The notes under the pieces: generated by a model
The model's database searches: none
What the model was told of the DNA's origin: nothing
Seen by the model: only the letters and a program-made list of their open reading frames with translations
Shown here: positions 44,318 to 52,689 of the stretch, one piece after another
Layout of the letters: every line of letters begins with the position of its first letter
Numbering within the stretch: position 1 is the stretch's first letter
Translations under genes and position numbers: made by a program
Origin: Chryseobacterium taiwanense
Lineage (GTDB): Bacteria > Bacteroidota > Bacteroidia > Flavobacteriales > Weeksellaceae
NCBI RefSeq assembly: GCF_000813825.1
Contig: NZ_JWTA01000004.1
Coordinates: 434,001-498,000, forward strand
Reading direction: 5' to 3'
DNA: 64,000 nucleotides

Positions 44318-44971
44318 ATGAAAATTATGATTATCCTTTCAAAAATCTTATTTTTCTTAAGTCATCACGGCTTTTATGCAGTATTGATCTTTATTCTGTT
44401 CTTCGGAATTATCGCTTTTTTAACGAAAAAAGGATGGTGGCTTATTTTAATTCTGCCCTTTTCAATTATTAACGGAATCGGTGGACAATTTATCAATGCG
44501 TGGTTTTTAAATAAGTATGGTGTGGAAGGCACCGCTATCATTACTTCTGATGTAGAAACCAATTCTACCCTTAATGATCAATATATCCATGATTATGAAG
44601 CTATTGTAAAAAAGCAGGATGGAAAATATGTGGATACTTTTTTTTCTACAACTTCGGCAGCAATTTATCCAATTGAAAATGCGATAAGGATTCCGAGGAC
44701 AGAGCAGGAATTTCCCGTAAAATACATTCCCGGATATGAAAAAAACATAGTCATACTCTATCAACAGTCCAATGAAGGAAAACAGTTTAAAGAATATGAA
44801 AAAATAAGACCTATTAATACGGCAAGAATAAAGTACCAAGCCGATCCTATGAATAAAGATTTCGTTCAGGAATATATCAATGCATTGGAAGACTATCTGA
44901 AAACATATGACAATCAGGAGTATAAAAACAAACTGGAGCAATTGAAAAAAGAACAGAACTCTATAAAATAA
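44318..44971 (+). CDS. Membrane protein of unknown function
   Basis: The 217-residue protein starts at the ATG at 44318 (MKIMIILSK) because the earlier ATG would lie upstream of the promoter. Two membrane helices (about 2-60) precede a soluble part of about 150 residues with acidic and Tyr-rich sequence. VKYIPGYEKNIVILYQQSNEG is a strand pair. I recognise no domain. It is alone between the lipoprotein and ankyrin genes. Confidence 0.65.
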   Translation: MKIMIILSKILFFLSHHGFYAVLIFILFFGIIAFLTKKGWWLILILPFSIINGIGGQFINAWFLNKYGVEGTAIITSDVETNSTLNDQYIHDYEAIVKKQDGKYVDTFFSTTSAAIYPIENAIRIPRTEQEFPVKYIPGYEKNIVILYQQSNEGKQFKEYEKIRPINTARIKYQADPMNKDFVQEYINALEDYLKTYDNQEYKNKLEQLKKEQNSIK

Positions 44972-45074
44972 ATTTTTCTGAAATTTTTAGTAAAATCAAT
45001 ATTTTATCTGTTTTAATTGGTCATAAAATTCAAAAAACTTATCAAAATTCTTAAGATCTATCAAAAAAATAAAT

Positions 45075-45082
45075 TAGCTTTG
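45075..45082 (+). promoter_or_regulatory. -7 box TAGCTTTG before the ankyrin gene
   Basis: TAGCTTTG matches TAnnTTTG and lies 22 bp before the ATG at 45105. No strong -33 box is seen. Confidence 0.45.
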
Positions 45083-45104
45083 TATATTATTTAAAATAAG
45101 CTTT

Positions 45105-45542
45105 ATGAAAAAAATAATCTCTACAACCTTCGTATTTTTGGGGTTCCTTTTTGCCAACTTATTTTCTGCACAGGAAATTTCTAAACAACAAATGCTTGTA
45201 TTTCAGTCTGACAATGTAGATACTTTTAAAGCAGCTTTTCCAAAAGATGATTACAATAAATGTCTTGCCTTAAAAGAAAATTCATTCAGTTTGTTATCAC
45301 TAAGCATAAAACATGATAAAAAGAATATTTTCAATTATTTAGTAAGTAATGAAGCTGATCTTAATAAAGCATGCGACAATCAAACCCCATTAATGGTTGC
45401 TGCGAGATACGGAAAATCTGATTTTGCAAAAGAGCTAATAAAAAAAGGAGCTAATAAAAGCCTGAAGAATGAAAAAGGAGAAACGGCAAAAGACTTCTCT
45501 GCTAAATACAATCATCCTGAAATTGCTTCAATTTTAAAATAA
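45105..45542 (+). CDS. Secreted ankyrin-repeat protein
   Basis: The 145-residue product has a signal peptide (LFSAQEI) and two to three ankyrin repeats (about 55-145). NQTPLMVAARYGKSDFAKELIKKGANKSLKNEKGETAKDFS shows the TPL-x2-AA-x-G core, the repeat turn and the ETAKDFA-like second repeat. Ankyrin proteins bind partner proteins; small secreted ones in Bacteroidota are often linked to oxidative or envelope stress, but nothing here proves that. The terminator after it insulates it from the trp leader. Repeat positions are about 88-128; the quoted segment is abbreviated as NQTPLMVAARYGKSDFA. Confidence 0.82.
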   Translation: MKKIISTTFVFLGFLFANLFSAQEISKQQMLVFQSDNVDTFKAAFPKDDYNKCLALKENSFSLLSLSIKHDKKNIFNYLVSNEADLNKACDNQTPLMVAARYGKSDFAKELIKKGANKSLKNEKGETAKDFSAKYNHPEIASILK

Positions 45543-45547
45543 AACAT

Positions 45548-45575
45548 AAAAAACTTCCGTGAAGGAAGTTTTTTT
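45548..45575 (+). terminator. Terminator after the ankyrin gene
   Basis: AAAAAACTTCC and GGAAGTTTTTT pair around a short loop with a T-run. It separates the ankyrin transcript from the trp operon leader. Confidence 0.85.
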
Positions 45576-45647
45576 ATTTCAACCTCATCATAAAATAAAC
45601 TGAAATAAAATTTTGTTAATTTTTATTTCTCATTTCAAAAAAATATC

Positions 45648-45655
45648 TACATTTG
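45648..45655 (+). promoter_or_regulatory. -7 box TACATTTG of the trp operon
   Basis: TACATTTG fits TAnnTTTG and ends four bases before the leader-peptide ATG, so transcription would begin at or very near that ATG. A weak -33-like TTTC lies 18 bp upstream. Confidence 0.6.
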
Positions 45656-45659
45656 CATC

Positions 45660-45737
45660 ATGATTACTTCAAACAACAAATTTTGGTGGTGGCATTCAAA
45701 CTCTTCGTCGGGTCTGAAGCTATACTCTTGTTGTTAA
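45660..45737 (+). CDS. trpL: trp operon leader peptide with three consecutive Trp codons
   Basis: A 25-residue ORF, M-I-T-S-N-N-K-F-W-W-W-H-S-N then a Ser-rich tail, ends with TAA at 45735-45737. Codons 9-11 (45684-45692) are three consecutive TGG, and Trp is otherwise the rarest amino acid. It sits in the transcribed leader of trpEGDCFBA, ahead of a terminator. Too short for the usual ORF cut-off. The ORF is certain; its role as a sensor of charged tRNA-Trp is inferred from the classic attenuation logic. Confidence 0.88.
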   Translation: MITSNNKFWWWHSNSSSGLKLYSCC

Positions 45738-45802
45738 TCCGCAGCTAGAATATTATAGAAAAATATACAGAGACTTTGACGATTTCGTTAAAGTCTTTTT
45801 TT
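45705..45802 (+). promoter_or_regulatory. trp attenuator: antiterminator and terminator
   Basis: The terminator stem is AGACTTTGACG (45771-45781) with CGTTAAAGTCT (45786-45796), one G-U pair, followed by seven T. The alternative stem pairs TCGTCGGGTCT (45705-45715) with the same AGA-C-TTTGACGA (45771-45782), eleven pairs including three G-U, with C45774 bulged. The 5' partner starts 13 bases after the last Trp codon, so a ribosome stalled there would leave it free, while a ribosome finishing the peptide would cover it. Confidence 0.82.
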
Positions 45803-45827
45803 ATTCATAAAATTTAAAACACTACCA

Positions 45828-47243
45828 ATGTTCACACAAAACATCAACATAAAAACCACTTCAAAAAAAATGCTGGGAGACCTACAAACTCCCATGAACA
45901 TCTACCTGAAAATAAGAGATCAGTTTCGCGATACTATTCTTTTGGAAAGTTCGGATGCTAAAAATATAGATAATAATTTCTCGTTCATTGCGATCAATGC
46001 CATTGCTGGAATAGAAATGAAAAACCTTCAGGAATTCGAAGTAAAATTCTCTGGTGAAAATCCTAAGAAACATCTTTTGGCAGATTATAATGTTCCTGAG
46101 CTTCTAAATAATTTTTCAAAATCTTTTGTCTGCAACAAAACCAAAGATGCTATAGAAGAAACTGCTCAGAGTCTTTTCGGATATACCAGTTTTGAAGCCG
46201 TACAATTCTTCGAAAATCTTAAGTTTAAAGCTCAAAGTCCAGAGGTGGAAATTCCAATTTTGCGTTACCGACTTTATCAATATGTGATCGCTATCAATCA
46301 TTACAATGATGAAATGCACATTATTGAAAACCAGATCAAGGGTGTCAAATCTGAATTATATCTATTAGAAAGCTTGATTAAAAACCAAAATTCAGTTATT
46401 TATCCTTTCGAAAAAACATCTGACGAAACTTCTAATATTACTGACGAGGAATATATCGAACTGGTGAAAACCGCTCAGAAACACTGTATGCGAGGTGATG
46501 TTTTCCAGTTGGTGTTAAGCCGAAGATTTGAGCAAAAATTCAAAGGCGATGAATTCAATGTATACCGTGCGTTACGAAACATTAATCCGTCTCCTTACCT
46601 ATTCTTTTTTGATTACGGAGATTATAAATTATTCGGATCAAGCCCGGAAAGCCAGTTGATTATTAAGGATCACAAAGCCATTATTCATCCTATTGCAGGA
46701 ACTTTCAAACGAACAGGGCATTTTGAAACCGATTTACAGTCTATTGAATCTCTGAAAAACGATCCGAAAGAAAATGCAGAACATACGATGTTGGTAGATT
46801 TGGCCCGAAATGATTTAGGAAAATTAGGAAAAAACATAACCGTTACAAAGCTTAAGGAAATACAGCTTTTTTCACACGTTATTCACATGGTAAGCGAAGT
46901 CACTGCCGATCTGCATGAAGATACCAATCCTTTTGAAATGGTCGCAACTACATTTCCGCAGGGAACTTTAAGCGGTGCTCCCAAACACAAAGCTCTTCAA
47001 CTGATCAATACCTATGAAAAAGATTCCCGTGGTTATTACGGAGGTTGTATCGGGATGATCGGTTTGAACGGAAGCTGCAATCAGGCTATTATGATCCGTA
47101 CTTTTTTAAGTAAAAACAACACACTGTATTATCAAGCCGGAGCCGGAATTGTAGCAAAATCAAATGCAGAAAGTGAGTTACAGGAAGTGAACAACAAGCT
47201 TAATGCTCTGAAAAAAGCCATCGAAAAGGCAGAAAAAATATAA
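45828..47243 (+). CDS. trpE: Anthranilate synthase component I
   Basis: The 471-residue chorismate-using subunit starts tryptophan synthesis. Chorismate-binding landmarks are GDVFQLVLSRRFEQKF (about 225-240), FGSSPESQLII, IHPIAGTFKRTG (about 286-297), DLARNDLGKLGK and GTLSGAPKHKALQLI (about 385-399). The feedback site near the N-terminus has a Leu-Leu-Glu-Ser motif (ILLESSD, about 35-41) typical of tryptophan-inhibited TrpE. It is the first gene after the attenuator, so synthesis is controlled both transcriptionally and by product. Confidence 0.96.
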   Translation: MFTQNINIKTTSKKMLGDLQTPMNIYLKIRDQFRDTILLESSDAKNIDNNFSFIAINAIAGIEMKNLQEFEVKFSGENPKKHLLADYNVPELLNNFSKSFVCNKTKDAIEETAQSLFGYTSFEAVQFFENLKFKAQSPEVEIPILRYRLYQYVIAINHYNDEMHIIENQIKGVKSELYLLESLIKNQNSVIYPFEKTSDETSNITDEEYIELVKTAQKHCMRGDVFQLVLSRRFEQKFKGDEFNVYRALRNINPSPYLFFFDYGDYKLFGSSPESQLIIKDHKAIIHPIAGTFKRTGHFETDLQSIESLKNDPKENAEHTMLVDLARNDLGKLGKNITVTKLKEIQLFSHVIHMVSEVTADLHEDTNPFEMVATTFPQGTLSGAPKHKALQLINTYEKDSRGYYGGCIGMIGLNGSCNQAIMIRTFLSKNNTLYYQAGAGIVAKSNAESELQEVNNKLNALKKAIEKAEKI

Positions 47244-47279
47244 CAATCCAAAGATTCACAAACTTATAAACTATCCACA

Positions 47280-47846
47280 ATGAAAATATTAGTCTTCGAT
47301 AATTACGACAGCTTTACTTACAATTTGGTTCAAATGATCGAAAGAATTCTGAGTACAAGAGTAGATGTTGCAAGAAATGATGAGATTACTTTAGAAGAAA
47401 TAAAGCAATATGATAAAATCATCCTTTCACCCGGTCCCGGAATTCCTGAAGAAGCCGGAATTCTTCTGGATGTCATTAAAGAATACGCTCCTACCAAAAG
47501 TATTTTAGGTGTTTGTCTTGGTCAGCAAGCAATTGCAGAAGCTTTTGGCGGAAGTTTAATCAACCTCAGCGAAATTTATCACGGTGTTGCTACGGAAACC
47601 ATCCAAACCAGTGAACATAACCTTTTTAATGATTTGCCACAGACTCTGGAAGTTGGAAGATACCACAGTTGGGCAGTCAATCCCGAAGATTTCCCTGAAG
47701 AACTGGAAATTACCAGCACAGACAGCAAAGGAATGATCATGAGTTTGAAACACAAAACCTATGATGTTCACGGCGTTCAGTATCATCCCGAAAGTATTTT
47801 AACTCCGGATGGAGAAACCATTATCAAAAACTTTCTTTTAAATTAA
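47280..47846 (+). CDS. trpG: Anthranilate synthase component II (glutamine amidotransferase)
   Basis: The 188-residue glutaminase hands ammonia to TrpE. The triad Cys lies in LGVCLGQQAIAEAF (about C79), and the His and Glu in VQYHPESIL (about H169, E171). The opening FDNYDSFTYNLVQ is diagnostic. A PabA role as well is possible if no other copy exists. It lies 36 bases after trpE and six before trpD. Confidence 0.96.
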   Translation: MKILVFDNYDSFTYNLVQMIERILSTRVDVARNDEITLEEIKQYDKIILSPGPGIPEEAGILLDVIKEYAPTKSILGVCLGQQAIAEAFGGSLINLSEIYHGVATETIQTSEHNLFNDLPQTLEVGRYHSWAVNPEDFPEELEITSTDSKGMIMSLKHKTYDVHGVQYHPESILTPDGETIIKNFLLN

Positions 47847-47851
47847 ATAAC

Positions 47852-48841
47852 ATGAAAGAAATTCTGCAATATCTTTTCAATCACAATACGTTGTCCAAAT
47901 CTGAGGCAAAGGCAATTATGATTGAAATTGCTCAAAATAAATTCAACGAAACGGAAGTCACCGCTTTTGTAAGCATTTTCCTGATGCGAAACATCACCTT
48001 ACAGGAACTGGAAGGCTTCAGAGAAGCTCTTTTACAAATGGCAGTTCCGGTACATCTGGATGCAAGTGATGCTATTGATATTGTAGGAACCGGTGGTGAC
48101 GGAAAAAATACGATCAACATTTCTACGCTGGCAAGTTTTGTCATTGCAGGAGCCGGACAAAAAGTAATAAAGCATGGAAATTATGGAGCTTCCACAGTAA
48201 CCGGTGCTTCCAATCTTTTGGAAGAATTGGGATATCAGTTTAAAACTAATTCTGATGAATTAAATGTTGAATTACAGAACGCCAATATCTGCTTTTTGCA
48301 CGCTCCTTACTTTCATCCCGCTTTAAAATCTGTAGTCAGCTTGAGAAAATCTTTAGGACTGAGAACATTTTTCAACTTACTGGGTCCTTTAGTAAATCCT
48401 TCAAAACCAAAATATTCCATGATTGGAACTTACAACCTGGAAATTGCAAGAATATACCAGTATTTACTGCAAAAAGATGAAAAAGACTTCATTTTGGTCC
48501 ACGGAATGGATGGTTATGATGAAATAAGCTTAACCCAAGACAGTAAGATTATTACAAAAGGCGGAGAAAAAATTTATTCACCGGAAGAACTCGGTTTTAC
48601 AACCGTCACTCCTGAAAGTATAGAAGCCGGCAAAAACACACAGGAAACCGCAAAAATTTTCAGGAATATTCTGAAAGGAAAAGGTACAGAATCTCAAAAT
48701 GCTGTTGTTTTGGCAAATGCCGCCGTTGCATTGCATCATACCAATAAGTTTGGAAACTATGAAAATTGTTTGAATTTGGCTAAAGAAAGTTTGTTTAATG
48801 GTAAAGCGCTCAATAGTTTGAATCAATTAATTATTCTCTAA
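47852..48841 (+). CDS. trpD: Anthranilate phosphoribosyltransferase
   Basis: The 329-residue enzyme joins anthranilate to PRPP. GTGGDGKNTINISTLAS (about 75-91) is the PRPP loop, KHGNYGASTVTGASNLLEELG (about 105-125) the second substrate segment, and RTFFNLLGPLVNPSKP (about 162-177) the anthranilate pocket. All hallmark residues are present. It ends one base before the unknown trp-operon gene. Confidence 0.96.
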   Translation: MKEILQYLFNHNTLSKSEAKAIMIEIAQNKFNETEVTAFVSIFLMRNITLQELEGFREALLQMAVPVHLDASDAIDIVGTGGDGKNTINISTLASFVIAGAGQKVIKHGNYGASTVTGASNLLEELGYQFKTNSDELNVELQNANICFLHAPYFHPALKSVVSLRKSLGLRTFFNLLGPLVNPSKPKYSMIGTYNLEIARIYQYLLQKDEKDFILVHGMDGYDEISLTQDSKIITKGGEKIYSPEELGFTTVTPESIEAGKNTQETAKIFRNILKGKGTESQNAVVLANAAVALHHTNKFGNYENCLNLAKESLFNGKALNSLNQLIIL

Positions 48842-48842
48842 A

Positions 48843-49226
48843 ATGAAAACACTTTATCAATCTAAAAACAGAAAAATCGAATTGAAAATTATCGGATATG
48901 ACGAGCCTAATAACGGTCGAGAGTTGCATATTGCAGAACTGTACATAAACGGCAAGAATCTTTCTGATAACTATTTTGAAAATAAATGGAACAGATTGAA
49001 TTTTAATTTGGATGAATTTCAATTCGAATCACCAGATTCAAAATATATTTTTATTCCTGCAGAGGGAAATAGTTTTGTAATCAATGCCAATACTTTATCG
49101 ATGATCAAACTTCCTTACAAAGCACTTTCAACACTTCATTTCAAAAAGAATGAATTTCCTGAAAACAAAATAAAGATCTATTACAGTGATGAAACTATTG
49201 AGTTTAACTTACCAATAACCGAGTAA
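48843..49226 (+). CDS. Unknown protein inside the trp operon
   Basis: The 127-residue protein has no signal peptide, membrane helix or recognised domain. It is rich in alternating hydrophobic residues (KIELKIIGYDEPNNGRELHI, about 11-30; then several short strands ending KIKIYYSDETIEFNL), suggesting an all-beta fold. It starts one base after the trpD stop and ends nine bases before trpC, so it is cotranscribed and tightly packed. Base composition is like its neighbours. I cannot name a function; tryptophan biosynthesis has no missing step here, so a regulatory, accessory or unrelated role is equally open. Confidence 0.75.
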   Translation: MKTLYQSKNRKIELKIIGYDEPNNGRELHIAELYINGKNLSDNYFENKWNRLNFNLDEFQFESPDSKYIFIPAEGNSFVINANTLSMIKLPYKALSTLHFKKNEFPENKIKIYYSDETIEFNLPITE

Positions 49227-49235
49227 AATCTGGAG

Positions 49236-50015
49236 ATGAACATTTTAGATACAATCATATACACAAAAAAACAGGAAATTTCGGATTCAAAATCAAAAAT
49301 TTCTTTACAACAGCTGAAAGATTCAGAATTTTTCGGAAGAGAAACATTTTCTTTAAAAGAAACTCTACGATCAAAATCAGGAATTATTGCCGAATTTAAA
49401 AGACAGTCACCTTCCAAAGGAATTATTAATGATAAAGTTTCCCCGTTAGAAGTTGTTTCTGCTTATGAACATTTCGGAGCAAGCGGAATCTCGATTTTAA
49501 CAGATAAAGATTTTTTCGGAGGGAGTTTTGAAGATATTTTACAGGTTAGAAATCAAATCAATATTCCTATTCTGCGGAAAGATTTTATGATTGATGAGTA
49601 TCAGTTTTATCAAGCAAAAAGTATGGGAGCAGATGTTGTTTTATTGATTGCAGCCTGTCTTTCAACACAACAGACACTTGAATTTACAGAGTTGGCTCAT
49701 GAATTAGGATTGGAAGTATTATTGGAAATCCATACTGAGGAAGAATTAAAACATTACAATTCTAATATCGATATGGTGGGAATCAACAACCGAAATTTAA
49801 AAGATTTTAAAGTCGATCTGCAACATTCTGTTCAATTGAAAAACCTGCTTCCGGAAAATACCCTATCCGTAGCAGAAAGCGGAATTTATTCGATTAATGA
49901 TTTTAACTATTTAAAAAATAAAGGTTTCGACGGATTTCTAATGGGAGAACATTTTATGAAAAATACTAATCCTGCCAAAGCATTTGAAGAATTTATTTCC
50001 AATACAACAATTTAA
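49236..50015 (+). CDS. trpC: Indole-3-glycerol phosphate synthase
   Basis: The 259-residue TIM-barrel enzyme closes the ring to indole-glycerol phosphate. Catalytic residues lie in GIIAEFKRQSPSKG (Glu and Lys, about 48-61), ILRKDFMIDEYQ (Lys-Asp, about 110-121), LEVLLEIHTEEEL (about 157-169) and NNRNLKDFKVDL (about 183-194). SESGIYSINDF completes the phosphate-binding end. It precedes trpF by one base. Confidence 0.95.
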   Translation: MNILDTIIYTKKQEISDSKSKISLQQLKDSEFFGRETFSLKETLRSKSGIIAEFKRQSPSKGIINDKVSPLEVVSAYEHFGASGISILTDKDFFGGSFEDILQVRNQINIPILRKDFMIDEYQFYQAKSMGADVVLLIAACLSTQQTLEFTELAHELGLEVLLEIHTEEELKHYNSNIDMVGINNRNLKDFKVDLQHSVQLKNLLPENTLSVAESGIYSINDFNYLKNKGFDGFLMGEHFMKNTNPAKAFEEFISNTTI

Positions 50016-50016
50016 A

Positions 50017-50682
50017 ATGAACAATCAACTCCGACTAAAAGTTTGTGGACTCACCCGATTAGATCAAATTCAGGAATTGATTTCTCTGAATACAGATTTT
50101 CTGGGCTTTATCTACTATGAAAAATCTCCTAGATATGTTCTGAATCATTTGAGTTTAGAAGAAATTTCAAAGATTAATCATCAGGGAAAAGTTGGAGTGT
50201 TTGTTAATGAAACTCTTGAAAAAATTGTTGAAATAACAGAAAGAGCCAATTTGAATATAGTACAACTTCATGGTGATGAAAACGAAATTTTCATTTCAAC
50301 AGTAAGGAAAAGACTGAATGATAAAGTTAAAATTATAAAAGCTGTAAGAATTGATCCGGAATCTATCATTTCAGTGGATGAGTATTCTAAAAACAGGTTC
50401 TTCACTTCACTTCGTTCCATTCAGAATGACATTGCTTACTTGCTATTTGATACAGATTCAAAAGCATTTGGCGGCACCGGAAAACAGTTTGACTGGTGCA
50501 TTTTAAATGAAATTGAAATCCCCCTTCCCTATTTTCTGAGCGGAGGAATTTCAGAACAGAATATTGATAATCTTAAGATCCTGAACCAACAGCCTTTTTC
50601 CATTGATATTAATTCAAAATTTGAACTGGAGCCCGGAGTGAAAGACCTAAACAAAATAAGAAGATTTTATGAAAAATTATAA
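50017..50682 (+). CDS. trpF: Phosphoribosylanthranilate isomerase
   Basis: The 221-residue isomerase begins at the ATG at 50017 (MNNQLRLK), right after the trpC stop; the track-extending ATG lies inside trpC. The catalytic Cys is in [11 protein letters not shown] (about 8-18) and the Asp in [19 protein letters not shown] (about 145-163). [10 protein letters not shown] forms the phosphate-binding end. The protein is separate from TrpC, not fused. It overlaps trpB by 14 bases, implying coupled translation. Confidence 0.94.
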   Translation: MNNQLRLKVCGLTRLDQIQELISLNTDFLGFIYYEKSPRYVLNHLSLEEISKINHQGKVGVFVNETLEKIVEITERANLNIVQLHGDENEIFISTVRKRLNDKVKIIKAVRIDPESIISVDEYSKNRFFTSLRSIQNDIAYLLFDTDSKAFGGTGKQFDWCILNEIEIPLPYFLSGGISEQNIDNLKILNQQPFSIDINSKFELEPGVKDLNKIRRFYEKL

Positions 50683-51856
50683 AAACCCTGACAAATACGG
50701 ATATTACGGAGAATTCGGTGGCGCATTTATCCCCGAAATGCTGTATCCGAATGTAGAGGAATTACAGAAAAACTATCTTGAAATCATTGAATCGGAAGAG
50801 TTTCAAAAGGAATATCAGGATTTATTAAAAAATTATGTGGGACGTGCCACTCCTTTGTATTTTTCAAAAAATTTAAGTCAGAAATACAACACTCAGATCT
50901 ACCTGAAAAGAGAAGACCTGAATCATACAGGAGCTCATAAAATCAACAATGCACTGGGACAGGTTCTACTGGCAAAACGCCTAGGAAAGAACAGGATTAT
51001 CGCAGAAACCGGAGCCGGACAACATGGCGTTGCGACTGCTACGGCTTGTGCTTTATTAGGGTTAGAATGCATTGTATATATGGGAGAAATCGACATTCAG
51101 AGACAGGCTCCGAATGTAGCAAGAATGAAAATGTTGGGTGCAGAAGTGATTGCTGCAACTTCAGGTTCAAAAACGCTAAAAGATGCCGTAAATGAAGCAT
51201 TAAGAGACTGGATCAATCATCCTGCAACAACACACTATGTCATCGGAAGCGTAGTCGGACCTCATCCATTTCCTGATTTAGTAGCTCGGTTTCAGAGTAT
51301 TATTTCAAAAGAAATTAAAGAGCAGCTTTTCGAACACATCGGAAGACAAAATCCGGATTATGTCATTGCCTGTGTTGGTGGTGGAAGTAATGCGGCAGGA
51401 ACTTTCTATCATTTTGTAGAGGAAGAAAATGTAAAAATCATTGCTGCGGAAGCAGGTGGTTTTGGGGTGGATTCAGGAAAATCTGCAGCTACAACCTTTT
51501 TAGGAACTTTAGGGGTTTTGCACGGAAGTAAAAGTCTGGTTATGCAGACAGAAGACGGACAGGTTATTGAACCTCATTCAATTTCAGCAGGACTGGATTA
51601 TCCGGGAATCGGGCCTTTTCACGCTCATTTATTCAAGGAAAAACGGGCAGAATTTTTCAGTATCAATGATGATGAAGCGTTACAGTCTGCATTTGAACTG
51701 ACAAAACTGGAAGGGATTATTCCTGCATTGGAAAGTGCTCATGCATTGGCCGTTTTAGATAAAAAACAGTTTAAAGAAAATGATGTTGTTGTGATTTGTT
51801 TGAGTGGTCGAGGCGATAAGGATATGGAAACGTATTTAAAGGAAATGAAAAGGTAA
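50669..51856 (+). CDS. trpB: Tryptophan synthase beta subunit
   Basis: The 395-residue PLP enzyme joins indole and serine. PLP Lys lies in [14 protein letters not shown] (about K86), the substrate loop in [13 protein letters not shown] (about 110-122) and the phosphate site in [12 protein letters not shown] (about 230-241). The LSGRGDKDM end is typical. It overlaps trpF at the start and precedes trpA by 56 bases. It is the type 1 TrpB that works with TrpA. Confidence 0.97.
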   Translation: MKNYKNPDKYGYYGEFGGAFIPEMLYPNVEELQKNYLEIIESEEFQKEYQDLLKNYVGRATPLYFSKNLSQKYNTQIYLKREDLNHTGAHKINNALGQVLLAKRLGKNRIIAETGAGQHGVATATACALLGLECIVYMGEIDIQRQAPNVARMKMLGAEVIAATSGSKTLKDAVNEALRDWINHPATTHYVIGSVVGPHPFPDLVARFQSIISKEIKEQLFEHIGRQNPDYVIACVGGGSNAAGTFYHFVEEENVKIIAAEAGGFGVDSGKSAATTFLGTLGVLHGSKSLVMQTEDGQVIEPHSISAGLDYPGIGPFHAHLFKEKRAEFFSINDDEALQSAFELTKLEGIIPALESAHALAVLDKKQFKENDVVVICLSGRGDKDMETYLKEMKR

Positions 51857-51912
51857 ATAACCTTAAACCAACATTTTCTTCTTCTCACCGCTAACTTCTA
51901 ACTTCTAAAAAT

Positions 51913-52647
51913 ATGAAAAAACTAAACATCTACTTCACCGCAGGAATTCCACAGTTGGAAGATACTGCCGATATTATAAAAACCATTCAGGATTCCGGAG
52001 CAGATATGATCGAAATCGGAATGCCTTATTCTGATCCGGTTGCAGACGGTCCTGTTATTCAGCAAGCCCATGAACTCGCTTTAAACAATGGAATGACGAT
52101 TGAGAAACTGTTTTCACAGTTAAAATCCATTAAAAACGAAATTAAAATTCCAATTATTTTAATGGGATACATCAATCCGGTATTAAGCTTTGGTTTTGAA
52201 AGATTCTGTCATGAATGTACTGAAAGTGGAGTTTCAGGACTTATTTTGCCTGATTTACCACCTATTGAATTTGAAAAAAATTATCAGGAAATTTTAGAAA
52301 AATACCAGCTGAATTTCACATTTTTAGTTACTCCGGAAACTTCAGATGAGAGAATTTTATATTTAGATTCTTTAAGTTCAGGTTTTCTATATGCTGTAAG
52401 CTCTTCTTCTACAACCGGAAATGAAAATACCGTTTTAAAAAATGAAGAATATCTTTCCCGATTAGCTTCTCTCCCCTTACAAAATCCTGTCATGATCGGT
52501 TTTGGTATTAAATCAAAAGAAGATTTTGAAAATGTAACTGAAAAAGCAGATGGCGGAATTATCGGAACGGCTTTCGTCAGAATTCTGTTAGAAAACCAAG
52601 ATTGGAAATCCGAAGCGGAGAGCTTTATTAAAAGTATAAAGAATTAA
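51913..52647 (+). CDS. trpA: Tryptophan synthase alpha subunit
   Basis: The 244-residue TIM barrel cleaves indole-glycerol phosphate and channels indole to TrpB. Catalytic Glu is in MIEIGMPYSDPVADGPVIQ (about 36-54; Glu about 38) and Asp in LILPDLPPIEF (about Asp 117). GFGIKSKEDF and IIGTAFVRIL complete the phosphate site. It is the last gene of the operon, ended by a strong bidirectional terminator. Confidence 0.96.
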   Translation: MKKLNIYFTAGIPQLEDTADIIKTIQDSGADMIEIGMPYSDPVADGPVIQQAHELALNNGMTIEKLFSQLKSIKNEIKIPIILMGYINPVLSFGFERFCHECTESGVSGLILPDLPPIEFEKNYQEILEKYQLNFTFLVTPETSDERILYLDSLSSGFLYAVSSSSTTGNENTVLKNEEYLSRLASLPLQNPVMIGFGIKSKEDFENVTEKADGGIIGTAFVRILLENQDWKSEAESFIKSIKN

Positions 52648-52687
52648 AAAAGCAGTCTTACTTTTGAACAAGTAAGACTGCTTTTTT
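52648..52687. terminator. Bidirectional terminator between trpA and the epimerase
   Basis: AAAAGCAGTCTTACTT and AAGTAAGACTGCTTTT form a 16-bp perfect stem with a six-base loop, with T-runs on both strands. It ends the trp operon and the converging epimerase gene. Confidence 0.92.
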
Positions 52688-52689
52688 AG

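Noticed and set aside
49984..50016. Longer trpF start
   Set aside because: It lies inside the trpC coding frame, and the ATG at 50017 gives the usual TrpF N-terminus.
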